The notes: a model not told the origin generated them from the sequence alone. Positions 9,745 to 21,474 are shown, numbered from the stretch's first letter. The stretch: 64,000 nucleotides of DNA from Diphasiastrum complanatum (GCA_029204225.1 MU831840.1:36001-100000), one strand, 5' to 3'. A program made the numbers and translations.

Positions 9745-12097
9745 GATCCTCATGACAACAACACGAGCACCATAGCAACCAACAGTTAAACCTGCTGCTC
9801 AATCGAGAAGTTTCTTGTAAACTTCTACATCACCATCCAATACACCAGCTCCATAATGCAAAAAAGACAATATGAAATAAGTCCTTGTCGAAAGAAAGTG
9901 AAACCGATATTCCGTCATCTGCTACAATGTCCAACCAAGAGCAACCTCCACAGGGAATTGACAGTTTTTCTCCCCTTCTACAACCTCAAATCTATTTGTC
10001 TTTCCACATGCTGATAAAATTTCCAATGTGCCAATACACAATATTTATCGGATTTGGAAATCCAAATAGAGATTCGGTTCTGAATCTCTTGTTCACAGAG
10101 GTCCTCAGGACATAGTACCTCAATAATACCTGCATCTCAAGCTATATCTTACAACATCTACTATCAACGATGATAGATTCAAGTGTGTCTTGTTTTTGGA
10201 CAAGGGCTTCTGAGAGTTTTTCATTACTCTACAAGATCAATGCAACATGAAATTATCCAGGTGAATTATGCATGTTGATGAATGACTTTTTGTTTGACAA
10301 GTGCTCTACGGCCTTCACACTCTGTAACATTGGTATCTCCCTTGTTTATTTTTTTGTCATTGTTTAATTTTGGTAATTTCTTCTAAATGCATATTTTTTT
10401 GGATTTGTTTTTAGTTCATCAAAGATAGCCATTGCAAAAGAGACATCATGTAGCATATCTCAAGAATAACTTGTCATTCACCTATGAATTTTCCAGTCAC
10501 CTTATATAGAGTTTTGGATTTTTGCGCATCCACCAAATCTGCAAAGTATAGATCACATCAGAGTTGCTTCCTGTATCTCATTGTCATATTCATCTTCGAG
10601 TCAACTACAGCAAGATCGAAACAAATTTAGTTAAAATTTGTTCAATCTTTAGTCCAGTCGCATGCTCAACGAGTTTCAACTAAGTGTTCCACACGCCGAT
10701 CCAATCTTGAGCATGAACAGTTACTAGCAACAACATCCCCACCAACAGATTTGGGGGGAGAGAGAGTGGATCTGCTTGGATCCACTGGAGTAGTTACGCT
10801 GCCAGCAACAACACCAGCAAGATCGACAGCCAAGGTCACAAACCCAAAGTCAACAATGACAAGGCTAAGAAGACAGATGGGCAATCCAAAGCGTTTCGAT
10901 CAGAAGAAGTATTCCAGTCATGACAAAGATCCTTCAGAAAAGGGAAACACAAACATTGGAAAATCAGTCTCCTTCTTCAACCAACCTTTTGCCATACTTC
11001 TACGCCCATTCTCATGTCCATCGTCCACACCATCTACCGTTGTCACCACCACCCTTCCTTCCACCTGTTTGTTTATCATCAATTTACTGTTCTTTTGATA
11101 AATTTCCAGTCTTTGATAGTCTTACTGAAGCAGTTGATAGATCATTGCAAGTGTCTTGTGGAGACCAACTACCACCTACAATGGTTGATTAGCCAAAAGA
11201 AGACCTACAAAAGCAGACGAAGCAGCTAGAAGAACTAAAGAGGAAGATCCAAGAAGCTGAGGAGGAAAGGACAAAAACTTAAGCAACAGATGAGCCAGAT
11301 CAATTTTGATCAAAAGAGACTCTCTGGAGCAATGATAGTTGGATCCCCTCCTATGAAGCCCAAAGAGATCCAAAAGTAATGGACCAAAAGAAAGAGCTGC
11401 AGAAAAAGAAAGATGAAGACAACCGTGAACCTGCAAATAAAGCAAGCTCCTCACCCATCAAGTGGTGGTCAAAGCTCGACATTGCAAGGGTCCAAGGCTG
11501 CAACTATAGAACTATCAGTTCCTTCACCCTACCACCAAGCCTTCATCATGTTTTCTTACCGTTACCAAACCGTCCATCCAAAACTGTTCCTACCACCAAT
11601 TTTTGATGAATCCATCCCCTTGAGACTGATAATCAAAGTTTGTGCAACTTGCAGATCAAAGGTTTTCCTTCAGTCTGGAACTTCAACTGAGAGAAAAACC
11701 ACGGAAACACCCAGAGGCAAATGGAGGATACAGACCTCCCAGAAGATAGAATCTGCCAAGAAATCAAAGATGAAACCGTCAATGGCAGATACAAGTGACT
11801 AAACAAAGAGACACATGGAATGTCCACTTTGAGAATGTCAACCACCTATAGCAAGAAGACATTCTAATCCAATTGCGACAATTTGCGAAAGACAATTTCT
11901 GTGATAAAGACTGGTGACAATAAGCATTTGGTTTTATGTAAGCGAACAAGGATCTACGCTTTTCCAAGTGACAATAAAAAATGCCAATGCAAAGCAGAGC
12001 GACATCGTCCAATATGAGTTGCAGTGGGTCCTGCAACACATTAGGGGTGGGATGATGTTGGCTGATTCTGACGAATCCCCAAGATACTCGGTTAGGA
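9745..12097 (+). other. 3' part of element A: no pol recognised, decayed coding remnants
   Basis: No protease, reverse transcriptase, RNase H or integrase motif is visible between the last zinc knuckle and the 3' LTR fragment. At 10920-11610 several short frames give Pro/Ser-rich protein and then a charged helical stretch (QLEELKRKIQEAEEE, QKKELQKKKDED). This could be the C-terminal part of a long Gag or an extra ORF broken by frameshifts. Either pol was deleted or the element never carried it. Confidence 0.6.
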
Positions 12098-12493
12098 CTT
12101 CTAACATCTTGTAGATTAGTTCTTGTTTCTTGTTTTGTCAATTTATGCAAGTAAAGTAGTGTAGGATCTGATTTTAGTTCATTTTGCAGCAAAGTAGAAG
12201 TAGAGTTTCATAACAGATCTGCACACTGATTTTATGGTTGAGCGTTTTGGCATGTATGAGTGGTTGTTTATGCATGTGCATTAGTTCAAGTGTGACTTCC
12301 CTGGATTGTCCTCTGATAGGCAGGACATTTACTACATCGATATCAGTCCCTTCTGCCTGGTTTCGGCATTGAACTAAGAAGCTAACATTCAAGAAATGCC
12401 AACAAGGCTCTAAACAGGCAGAAAACAGTTTTTGTAAATAAGAAACAAGGAAGAACTAGTAAACAGATTCTATAGGCTCTGAAGATGCCAACA
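12098..12493 (+). repeat. Truncated 3' LTR of element A
   Basis: It matches 5571-5974 of the 5' LTR almost base for base, with about 15-20 differences plus small indels, and ends in the same TGCCAACA. The first roughly 845 bp of the LTR are missing, so the 5' side of this copy was lost by deletion or recombination. It abuts the LTR of element B. Confidence 0.85.
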
Positions 12494-13204
12494 ACTTAGA
12501 AGTCTATTATTTTAGAGTTGGGTCCAAATGGAAACTCACATGAATCATGTGAAATCCCTTTGGATCAAGTTGGGTCCAAGATGAATGGATAGGATTAGTG
12601 TACATATTAGCCAATAGTATTTTGGGGCAAGGGCCTTCCCCATTTATATAAAGGCACCTCATGTACTCTATTTTTCATGCTTAATGAGGAGGAAACTTTA
12701 CCAAATTGGAGAGCCAAGCATCCTCATTTGCTAAGCACTCATTAGCAATGCTTTTGTTGTGTGTTTCTATTTGTTTCCATTTCTATGTTGTTGGTTTAAT
12801 AGTTATGGTTTCTCCATTAGCATGCATCTTGAGCTTTTGAGCTAACCTCCCTCTCCATTCTATCTCTCTCTTTCTCTCTTCTCCTCTCTATCTCTTCTAT
12901 TCTTCTCTTCCTTTTCACACAAAATCATGATGAATGTTAGTTTAGTAGAGTAGAGTTAGGGGTGTGTAGTGTTAGTAGTGGTAGAGTTAAAGAAAAAGTA
13001 GAGAACTATCTAAAAGTAGCATCTATTTATAGTTAGGCACATATTCAGTGTTCTAATCCTTGTTGATAGGCGGGAGGACTACTACTATTTGAGATCTTCG
13101 ACCCTACAGTGCTTCTTGGTTTCCAAGGGGAGGCTCGAACTTGGGACCAAAGAAACTTTGGATGCCAAGCTAACCAACTGAGCCAATCTCGTTTCGACCC
13201 TACA
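12494..13204 (+). repeat. 5' LTR (5' end unresolved) of gypsy element B
   Basis: The stretch ends ...CCCTACA one base before a tRNA-Asp-type primer site, as expected of an LTR. It contains a TATA-like ATTTATATAAAGGC at about 12649. The block from AGCCAATAG to TTTTCATGCT (12610-12685) closely matches 27433-27510, which follows a polypurine tract at 27044 and is therefore a 3' LTR of the same family. A SINE-like insertion (13112-13192) interrupts its last bases. The 5' terminus cannot be placed because it abuts the element A 3' LTR. Confidence 0.65.
13112..13192 (-). mobile_element. Short tRNA-derived SINE-like insertion, copy 1
   Basis: The 81-bp insert is flanked by a perfect 15-bp direct repeat, TTCGACCCTACAGTG, at 13097-13111 and 13193-13207. 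On the minus strand it carries an A-box (TGGCTCAGTTGG) and a B-box-like AGTTCGAGCC about 45 bp apart, the layout of an internal RNA polymerase III promoter. It ends ...AAACCAAGAAG directly at the duplication and has no poly(A). A second copy lies at 40704-40792 with its own duplication. The insertion lies at the junction of the element B LTR and its primer site. Confidence 0.8.
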
Positions 13205-13205
13205 G

Positions 13206-13223
13206 TGGCGCCGTTGTCGAGGA
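13206..13223 (+). other. Primer-binding site, tRNA-Asp type (element B)
   Basis: TGGCGCCGTTGTCGAGGA matches the usual plant tRNA-Asp primer site (TGGCGCCGTTGCCGGGGA) at 16 of 18 positions and follows LTR-like sequence ending in ACA. The first two bases overlap the SINE target-site duplication. Confidence 0.8.
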
Positions 13224-14438
13224 TAGGTTTCCACTAGCTAGTATAGCTGTATTTTAGTTATTTCTTGCTTTTTGGAGTAGTTTTAGGTAGATTTTTGGGT
13301 GTTTAGAGTTAGTTTTCAGTATTTTTCTGTGTTTGGACTGTTCACAGCTAGCGGAGGAGGTGTGAGAGGGTAGAGGAGACCCTGAACAGTCTCTAAGGGC
13401 TTGACATCCAAACCAAAACTTGAGAAAATCCAAAAAACACACCAATCTGTATTTTGGAGGAAAAAGAGCCAAATTTTCCATCAGAATTTGTGTTCTCCAA
13501 AATCAGTGAGAGTTAACTCTTGCATGTCTGGCAGCAGCTCCAGGGTACTGTCCAAGACCTGCATAGAAGCCTGTGAGAGTTAGTTCCAAGCAGATTGCAA
13601 AAATTAGAGAAAAAATCATAAAAATTCAAAAAACCCTTGTAAAAATCCAAAAAAATGCAAATCTTCACCAGAACTCTCGCAGAGCCCTCTGAAGTTCCAT
13701 CCAAGTGAGACCAGAACACAGAGAAGCTTGCAAGAGTTACTTCACTATCTAAGTCTCTGTGCGAGAGTTCCCAGTGGAAAAAGACAGGAACATACCAAAG
13801 AACCCTCGCAAACACTAAAATATTTGGTTCTAGTGGACAAGAACCCTCGTAGAGAATTCTGAAGTTCCATCTCAGTGAGACCAGGACACAGAAGAGTCTG
13901 CGAGAGTTACTTTGATTCCAGTGAGCAGAAAATTGGGTTTAAGTGTTAAAAAACTACTAAAAGTTGAAGATCTAGCAAATCCTTCCAGAGAGAGCTCTCG
14001 CAGACCACTTCAATCGATCCAGAATATCAATTTCCATTAGTGAAGAAGCCTTCGAGAGTTAGTACTGAGTATTGGTGAAGATCAAGCCAAGTTAGTGGTT
14101 TTGGACCCTCGCAAACAGTAAAATTTTCACTTCTTGTGAGAGTCAACTCTCGCAGAGATTTTTAGAGTTAGATCCAGACCAGATTTAGCTCTTGTGATCC
14201 TTGCAACAGTTACTTCCCAATGATCTGAGAGATACCAAGATTTTTTGTCTGCAAAATAGCTAAAGAACCCTCTCACAACCAATCCTCACACTAGAGAACC
14301 CTCACAGACTAGATCAGTAAAAATATCTGTACCAGATCTAGCTATTATCAAAATCTCAGGTCAATCAGTGTAAGGAGTAAAAAGTTATCAAGGAAAAATC
14401 ACCGTAAGGGGCTTGATTTTAACTTCCGGCCAATTCGA
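13224..14438 (+). repeat. Element B leader with repeated CTCGCAGA / GAGAGTT phrases
   Basis: This noncoding leader lies between primer site and gag. Variants of CTCTCGCAGA, CTCGCAAAC and GAGAGTTA occur many times between about 13480 and 14310. A clear degenerate duplication links 13672-13741 and 13843-13913, both containing CTGAAGTTCCATC, GTGAGACCA and GAGTTACTT. Similar phrases reappear at 34710-34840, downstream of the gypsy pol block. No gene is seen here. Confidence 0.7.
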
Positions 14439-16166
14439 TTGATCGGATCCTTAAGATCCAGAGTGCATCCCATTGTACAAGCAAGATCCAACTATCTTGG
14501 ACCCCACCATCGGATGAATCTGAGATCTGGACGATCAATATCAAGAAGGATAGCGAATCAAGCACCACACCTTCCCAGATTAACAGTTGTGCAACAAGAG
14601 ACAGAACTGGAACCACTGTCAATGGATCCAATGGGTCAACTCGTTTGTCGCTCCCTTGCAAGCAGTCCGGAGGGCACCTCGGATGGAGATACCAAAATAC
14701 GACAGATCATCAGATCTCATCCGCTTCCTCCAGATCTACAAGACAAGCTTGTGAAATCTACGGTGATCGGACATCTGTAGAGAAGTTGATGCTATTCCCC
14801 ATGTCACTAGTAGCGGTGGCTCAAGATTGGTTTTTCAATTTGTCAGAGGAAGAAAAATCCACCTACTAAGCGGTTAAAGCGGCTCTCATCACGTGCTTTA
14901 AACCAAAGAAGTTCCTAGAAGACCCGTGTCTCCTGCTCAGCAAGGTCAAGATGGGGAAAAGAGAAAGGGTCAGGGACTATATTGAGCAGGTCAAACATTT
15001 ACGATCTGAGTGCAGTGCAGCCCTAACTCCCGATCATGCAGTGATCATGTGGTTCCTAGCAGGACTACCATGTAGCATCAGGAGAACACTGAAACGACGG
15101 GAGCAGTACGATACTCTGCAAGAAGCTATGGAGGATGCCATCATGGAAGAGGATGAGGGATCAGATGACGAATATCCATCCGCCCATAATCCTACTCCAT
15201 CGATAGCATCATCATCATCAACTGCTTCCACTCTATCCACATAATTGATGATGGAACAAATGAGAAAATTACACAAACAACGGATGGAGCAGCTTACGGC
15301 GCAGTTTGATCAGAAACTGAAAGCCTTACAAGGAGCTGTAACAGCAATGCCAAATCTACCGGAACAAAGCCAGCTACATTATCCTCGACGCGAAAATGTA
15401 TGGTGTTTAGTATGCACACAAAACCATACAGAGAACGAGTGCCCAGTCTTGAAGCAAAATCTGAGATTGACCCATAGATTTTGCCATCTGTGCAATGCAA
15501 CATTGCACGATACGACATTTTGCCCATTTAACCCCCAAATTGTCCAACAGAAAAGGAGTCCTTATCAGACTTCTTATCCCTATCATCAAGGGGCACCAAA
15601 TGCGGCACCAAGGTACAACGCATCGAATAATCAACAACGTATGGCCTTACCTGCACCACTGGGGCCAGCCAATCAATAGGTGGCCCACGTAAACTTGACA
15701 ACAGCAGAACCAGAGATGCCAGTACCACCTCAACCTGAGCAGCAGCACTAGTATGGGCCAGATGAACCATATATGGATCCTGCTCTAAATGAATATATTG
15801 CGGCCTATGCACCTCAAACTCAGCGTCAAGGCGGAAGAAATTACGGCTGCTACGGATGTGGTGAAGGACACGATTGCTGAATGTTCTTACAATGGGCAAT
15901 ATACATCTTTCTGTCGAGAATGCAGTTATGGACACTGCTACAAGAATTGTCCATTGAGACCTGGGACTAGCGCACCATTGAACTTCTTTGCAATACAACA
16001 AGCAACAGTTCCAGCGAGGATGCCACTGGAAAGGCAACAATTCCATGCCCCTATGTTAGCCGTTACACGAGCACAAAAGAGGAAGGAAGTGGCTCTCTCA
16101 CCACCACCATCGGTCACTGATGATCAAACCTCAACTTCAGTGCCATATCTGAATGTGATGGAATAA
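14439..16166 (+). pseudogene. gag of gypsy element B
   Basis: An N-terminal frame from 14439 is followed by DWFFNLSEEEKSTY at about 14825. A frame change leads to MGKRERVRDYIEQVKHLRSE and FLAGLPCSIRRTLK (14951-15244), then a Glu/Asp/Ser-rich stretch. After a stop comes a coiled coil (KLHKQRMEQLTAQFDQKLK) and zinc-knuckle motifs: CX2CX3HX4C (WCLVC...), CX2CX4HX4C (CHLCNATLHDTTFC), CYGCGEGH near 15850 in another frame, and CX2CX3HX4C (CRECSYGHCYKNC). The order and spacing parallel the gag of element A, so the two are one family. Stops and frame changes make it nonfunctional. Confidence 0.85.
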
Positions 16167-16244
16167 AGGAGACAATACCAGAAGATACGACACTGGGTAT
16201 AGAGAGCACAAGCGGAGGAAAAAGAGCACGAAAAAGACAACCCT

Positions 16245-17449
16245 ATGGAACCTCCTGCTGATGACGAATGGGAACACGAACGGGATCACCATTGTGCACT
16301 AATCAAAATGATCAATTGCATCATCATGAACCACCTTTCCACATGGTGGAGGCCGAGGAACCGCGCACTGAAAGGCTCACAAGCTTACTGGCGAGCTGTG
16401 TTACTATTCCCCTCGAGGAATTACTGTGGATTGCACCACAAGCTAAAAGCCTTCTGGTTGAATGGGGAAAAGCGGACGCGGAGCCAGTAGCGCATGAGCC
16501 CATATATTGTACGGGCTACGAAGAGACTAGTAACGCCATCCACATCGGGACAACATGGGAAGCGAGGAATACAACATCACCCTACCAATCAAACACAAGA
16601 GATTTGAGGATGAGGCAATAGTAGTAGATGGAGGATCAGGTGTCAATTTGATCTCCACTACTTTGTATCAAAAGTGGGGTATACAGGGATTGAAGCCAGC
16701 AAGATTCGCTATCAAGCTAGCGGATCAATCTTGTGTAAAACCGAAGGGGTGTGGTTGTCAATATCTCTTAAAAAATAGCAGGCATGCAGTTTGTGATCAC
16801 TTTTGTAGTAATGGATATACCTGAATCTCCATCTGCATACCGTGTTTTAATGGGAAGACCATGGTTGAGGACTATGCAAGTAGTACACAACTGGGTTACG
16901 GGGAAACTCACCTTTGAGAAAAGAGAGCATGTTGTAAAGGTCAATCCAACTACATGGGCAGTGAAACCACTTGCACCCAAGGCTGATGATGGATCATCCA
17001 CGACAGATCACACGATTGATCGCCCAAGCCAAGCCAAGGGGGGTCACTGCGATTCAGAGACATATGTTGTGAGATGGACGGATGCATTAGCAACGATTGA
17101 CTGCCAAGCATGTCAATACGAATCAGATCCTGAACGTAGCACATCTTCACCCAAGTGTTACACCATGGATACACCAATTACATTTGAAGTGAATATGATA
17201 AATGTAGCATGGCTGTCAGCAGAATCTATTGAGAACCTAGTGGATGATGATTTAGTCCCTTGGCAACATGCTCTGACTTATAACAAGGAGACTGAGCTGA
17301 TTGATGAGCAGGTCCTACAACACATGGACCCAGATCGTTATGGAATTGAAAGTACCAGCTCAAGTATCCACTGTTTTTCTCGTTTCCATCACTTTCTATC
17401 TTTTCCACCATTTTTTTCTACTTTTTCGTACTTTAACTATCACTGCTAA
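16245..17449 (+). pseudogene. Gag-protease linker and retropepsin of element B
   Basis: Frames at 16268-16621 and 16555-16824 give a linker and then AIVVDGGSGVNLIS at about 16615. This is a retropepsin active site of the D-G-G-S-G type found in some Ty3/gypsy elements (more often DTGS or DSGA). The second half (16784 on) has ESPSAYRVLMGRPWLR, matching the ILGRPWL-type motif of gypsy proteases. A frameshift near 16790 separates the halves. Retropepsins are aspartic proteases that process Gag-Pol. No reverse transcriptase follows: sequence passes at about 17365 into a segment that also occurs at 35090, so pol appears deleted. Confidence 0.8.
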
Positions 17450-17475
17450 CATGGCCTCCTCATCGTCTGATTGTT
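17365..17475 (+). repeat. Segment shared with 35090-35195
   Basis: Pyrimidine-rich sequence (TTTCCATCACTTTCTATCTT, TTTTTCTACTTTTTCG) leads to CACTGCTAACATGGCCTCCT and then CATCGTCTGA. The same order occurs at about 35100-35190 downstream of the gypsy RT-integrase block. Both could translate as an N-terminus MASSSS. This suggests elements B and E belong to related families and that B lost everything between protease and this point. Confidence 0.7.
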
Positions 17476-17504
17476 GTAAAAATTAACTTCTTAACACCAT
17501 ATTA

Positions 17505-17960
17505 AGATAATAGAGTTGAGAAAAATTTCCTTTGGAATATCATGTGGGAACTTGCCCCACTAGCTATCCACCAAACATCATTTGAGTTGTCATTGCTTGT
17601 TGATGATGTGGTTGATGCCATCAAAGATGATTCTTCATCGTCTTTCATATTCTTGAAGTGTTTCTTGACTCATAAGTGGATTCTAAGAGGTGCCATGCCT
17701 CCTTGGATAAGGTACATGAAGCTACCTCTTTTAGTAGTTCATTGCTCACATTCATTTTTATGCAATGTAGAGCAAAATTTAACCTCTTCTTGTATCTTTG
17801 CAACTCTTGTCTACCTAGAGGCTCATCTACCTCATCAAGGACAAAGTAATGCGAGTCTTGGATTATTATCAATGATTCCATACTGACCTTCCACATAGAA
17901 TAGTTAGATGGATTTAGCCTCTGACTAGATTCCAAGAGAAATCCACCGATAGATCTCATC
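17505..17960 (-). pseudogene. Ty1/copia gag and protease-start fragment
   Basis: On the minus strand the frame 17959-17645 gives NYSMWKVSMESLI, then FALHCIKMNVSNELL and SKEAWHLLESTYES, the UBN2-type Gag of copia elements. It closely parallels the frame at 37562 (NYAMWKIRMESLL, IALHFIEMNVTNEVL). After an internal deletion, 17533-17600 gives NDVWWIASGASSHM, the protease active-site stretch, here ASG where DSG is expected. The zinc knuckle is absent. It is truncated at both ends and fused to element B. Confidence 0.8.
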
Positions 17961-19489
17961 TTGATCTAATTCTTTGCACAAAGTACTAAAATGTTCCTCT
18001 TCGGGCTTGCACTCCTTTACAACCAAATTTGTGTCCTTTTTTTTAACAAATTAGAATATATACAAAGATCTTGTCCTTCTTGAACAAGCTCTCCAATCTA
18101 GACGCTTTAACAACAAAGATGCAATCTAAAATAGTTTTCTTGAAGCTCCCTCTGCTTGAGGCAAACATAGTTCAACAGTGCATGGAGTGCATCCAACCCC
18201 TTGTAATAAGGGCAAGTGTGACACTTTACATTGTCAAACGCATCTTCTTATATTAGATTGTTTTTGCCTAGCTTTGAGAGTCAAAAGGGCCAAAGGGCAT
18301 TTCAGCTTTCAGACTAGATGCTGGCCTTCTAGGAAGGTAGTATACATACATGCTCATTGCCCAATGCCAAGGACATATTGATGCACACCACATCATTGGG
18401 AATAAACTTCGAAAATAAAGCAACACACAAAGGCACTTGTTATTTGTACATACTATTTATATTTAGCAAGATGTGTAGACATGAATATCCACCTAATCCT
18501 GGCCATGTAACATGCACCAAAAAAATAATTTTGCAGTTTCTAGAAAGAAAAAGATGAGTTCATCATGAACATCACGAAGTTTGTTCACAACCGGCTATTG
18601 CTGAAAGAGAAATTTCTGTTTGGAAATTATGCTCTTAGTATCCTGATTCCAAAAGTTTTCCTCGTAAAAAGAACAGACTTATAATTTTCAAAACTTTGGA
18701 AATGATGCTCTTAATATTGTCCCCTTGACAAACAATATTAAGAGTATTGACAGTGTTGTGACAAGTAGCATAAAAAATATCTAACTCTTAAATCTACTCG
18801 TCATATAGCTTGGCTCAAATAATGATTTTCCTAAACTTTGCAACATATGTGAATCCAGATTTAACAGATTGATAATTGCAGCAAACCGAACCTCGTGATT
18901 CTAGGCTCAAATGAAAAATAAGTTTGCTAGAAACATAAAACTTATGTTTTATATCTAAAATTCATTTAAATGTCAAACTGCTGCTCCATGTACAGAACCA
19001 ACAAGAAGACGAAGAGGTGAGAACTGATGCAAGGACATCAATTGAGAATTAATTTCTTTGAGAAACACATACAGGATCTAGCTTAAAAGCATTCAAGGAT
19101 CATTACACTTGAATTCCACGAGATATAATCCATTCCCCTTGATTAGCATTTCACTTGGATCTTTCCACATTACAAGAGGTATAGTCCATTCCCCTTAATT
19201 AGCATATCACATACAGTTGCAGAATGTACACAAATATTTCTCCCGAAAAGTTTTATACCAGCACTCTACGCTACTCAATGGAAAAGGAAAATCAAGCCAG
19301 AAGATAAAGCTTGATCATTAGTCTGCACATAGGCTGTAACTGCCATACTTAAAGTTTTATTTGGATGGACATGTACAAACTGAGGATGATATAAGATACA
19401 GGTCTGCAAATTATTAAGGAAAACTTTGATCACAAATTTCAACTATCCTCAAGTGAGCAGGAGGCGATAGCACAGACTTTTTCGAAGCT
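17961..19489. other. No gene recognised; downstream flank of the peroxidase gene
   Basis: No supportable coding frame. The part nearest 19489 is the 3' flank, and presumably the 3' UTR, of the glutathione peroxidase gene. A short direct repeat is visible: AGATATAATCCATTCCCCTT at about 19119 and a near copy, AGGTATAGTCCATTCCCCTT, at about 19176. Confidence 0.5.
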
Positions 19490-21063
19490 TTACGATTCCA
19501 GCAGTTTCTTGATATCCTTCTGCATCCAATCACGTATGTGCACATTGTAGGTGTCAAATTGACTGATCAAACATTTAACATCTTAACTTAATAATGCCAT
19601 TCCTAAACCAGATTGAATATTAATCTACCCAATGCTACAAATACTTGTGAAGAATAGTCAAAATAGGCTACAAGTTCCAATGATGAGAATAACCATTAGT
19701 TAATGTAACAATCCACATAATGGGGAAGTAAAGTGACAACACAAGTATGTTACCTCTATTTTTTTGGGAGAAGTAGTCGGTGCATAACGATTAACAACAT
19801 GTCCATTCTTATCAACCAAGAACTTGGTGAAATTCCACTTGATGCCATCCCATAAAAAACCTCCCTTTGTGGTTTTCAAAAACTTATACAATGGAGCTGC
19901 GTTTGCACCGTTGACATCCACCTGCTCCATACCGTTTCCATTACAATCAGTTACATGACAAGAATGTCCGTTTCCACCTTATCAGCTTGATCAATCATCA
20001 AAAACGGATTTCATATATGAACCCAAGTACCTCACCCACAATTTGAGAACTGAAATAAGCAATCAGAAAGAAGGTTCGTAGTAAAAAACTAGAAGATCCA
20101 AAAGTTTCATCCAGAAAGACAAAAGAAGACCTTGTCGAATATGGGAAACTCGGCTTTGAACCTTGTGCATGCAAACTCAACAATTTCATCATTTGTTCCA
20201 GGCTCCTGTTTTCCAAATTGATTGCAAGGGAAAGCAAGAATTTCCAAACCTGCGACATAGCAGAATACGGAAAATAATCATGTATGACGCTGAAAAATAT
20301 GTCACACCCATTTCGCATTTTTAAAAGAACACTTGCCATTAGGATCTGTAAAAGGTTTTAGATATGCACAAGCGATGCACAATAAACAAGATAAAGACAA
20401 CAGCATCGAAGTCAAGTTCTAACCTTGAGATTTGTACGTGGTGTAAACGTCTGTGAGTTCCTTGTAGTTGGAGTTTGTAAAGCCACTGCTCAGACACACT
20501 CACAAAATAGACAACGTAAGTGCCTCATCACCAAAAAGAAGCAAAACAAACAAGTGATATGATGATCCTTGCACTCGACCCATGATATATATAGTACTAG
20601 ACACAAAAAACACGCAGTTCCCGAGCATAAAAGCATGCTGCTATGTGTTAAGTATCGGCTTGCCTCTATTAATTGAGGGCAAATGACTGGAACATGCAAC
20701 GGAGGCTAATCAAACGCAAACATACTTCAAAGTAGCAACGGATATGGAAAGAAAACATTGTCAGACGAGTATACCATTGAGAGGCCACGTTCACGATCAA
20801 AAGGACTTTTCCTTTGTAAGTACCAAGGTTAACATCATTGCCAGCGGCGTCCTACAAAATGCACGAGCATAAACTTTAGTCTTAAAAGCGACTGCCGTGG
20901 TTAAAATTATTCAGATCTGCAACAAAAGAACGCCGAAGATCAAGTAAGAGCCCCCAGTTTACCAATAAGTCTCAACTAAAAGGGACTAATCGCGCTTATA
21001 CACACAAAAATCCGTGGCTCCTTGTACCTTAACAGTGAAATCATACACGGATGATGCAGCCAT
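19490..21063 (-). CDS. Glutathione peroxidase (plant PHGPX-type, thioredoxin-dependent), six exons
   Basis: Exons on the minus strand are 21028-21063, 20775-20851, 20424-20485, 20131-20249, 19754-19921 and 19490-19519. All introns are GT-AG and 174-289 bp. The product is 163 residues, starting [12 protein letters not shown] and ending KDIKKLLES. Visible family marks: NVASQC with peroxidatic Cys38 (codon split by intron 2), [14 protein letters not shown] with catalytic Gln73, [14 protein letters not shown] with Cys86 as probable resolving Cys, and [13 protein letters not shown] with Trp127 and Asn128. Plant enzymes of this family reduce hydrogen and lipid peroxides, using thioredoxin rather than glutathione. 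Cys is at the selenocysteine position, as usual in land plants. There is no clear transit peptide, so cytosol is likely (inference). The gene looks intact. I chose this ATG because it begins the conserved first exon. Confidence 0.95.
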
Positions 21064-21418
21064 GATGCCCCACAGAAGTAAATCAACCGCTAAACTTCAA
21101 CTGCTGCTTATGCCAAGCTTAAAGATCCGATCCGAAGACAAATTCTTCCCCAAACCACCAAAAACTAGCTTCTCGAGATAGTTATTCCGCAACAAGCATC
21201 AATGTCAAGGAAGGGAGGGAGGTAATAAAAGCCGAAAAGGGAATCGATCATTCCACAGCAAGATGAAAAAAGGATTGAAGAATGAATGAATGACCGGCAA
21301 TCGATATATCCTCGCCAGAAATTGTGACGATCTTGGAGAACTATTCAGCCATGGATGAGCAAACAGAACCAGCCCACGATCGTGCTGTCGAAGAAAAGAT
21401 AAAAGTATGGAATGCTTG

Positions 21419-21474
<56 letters not shown>

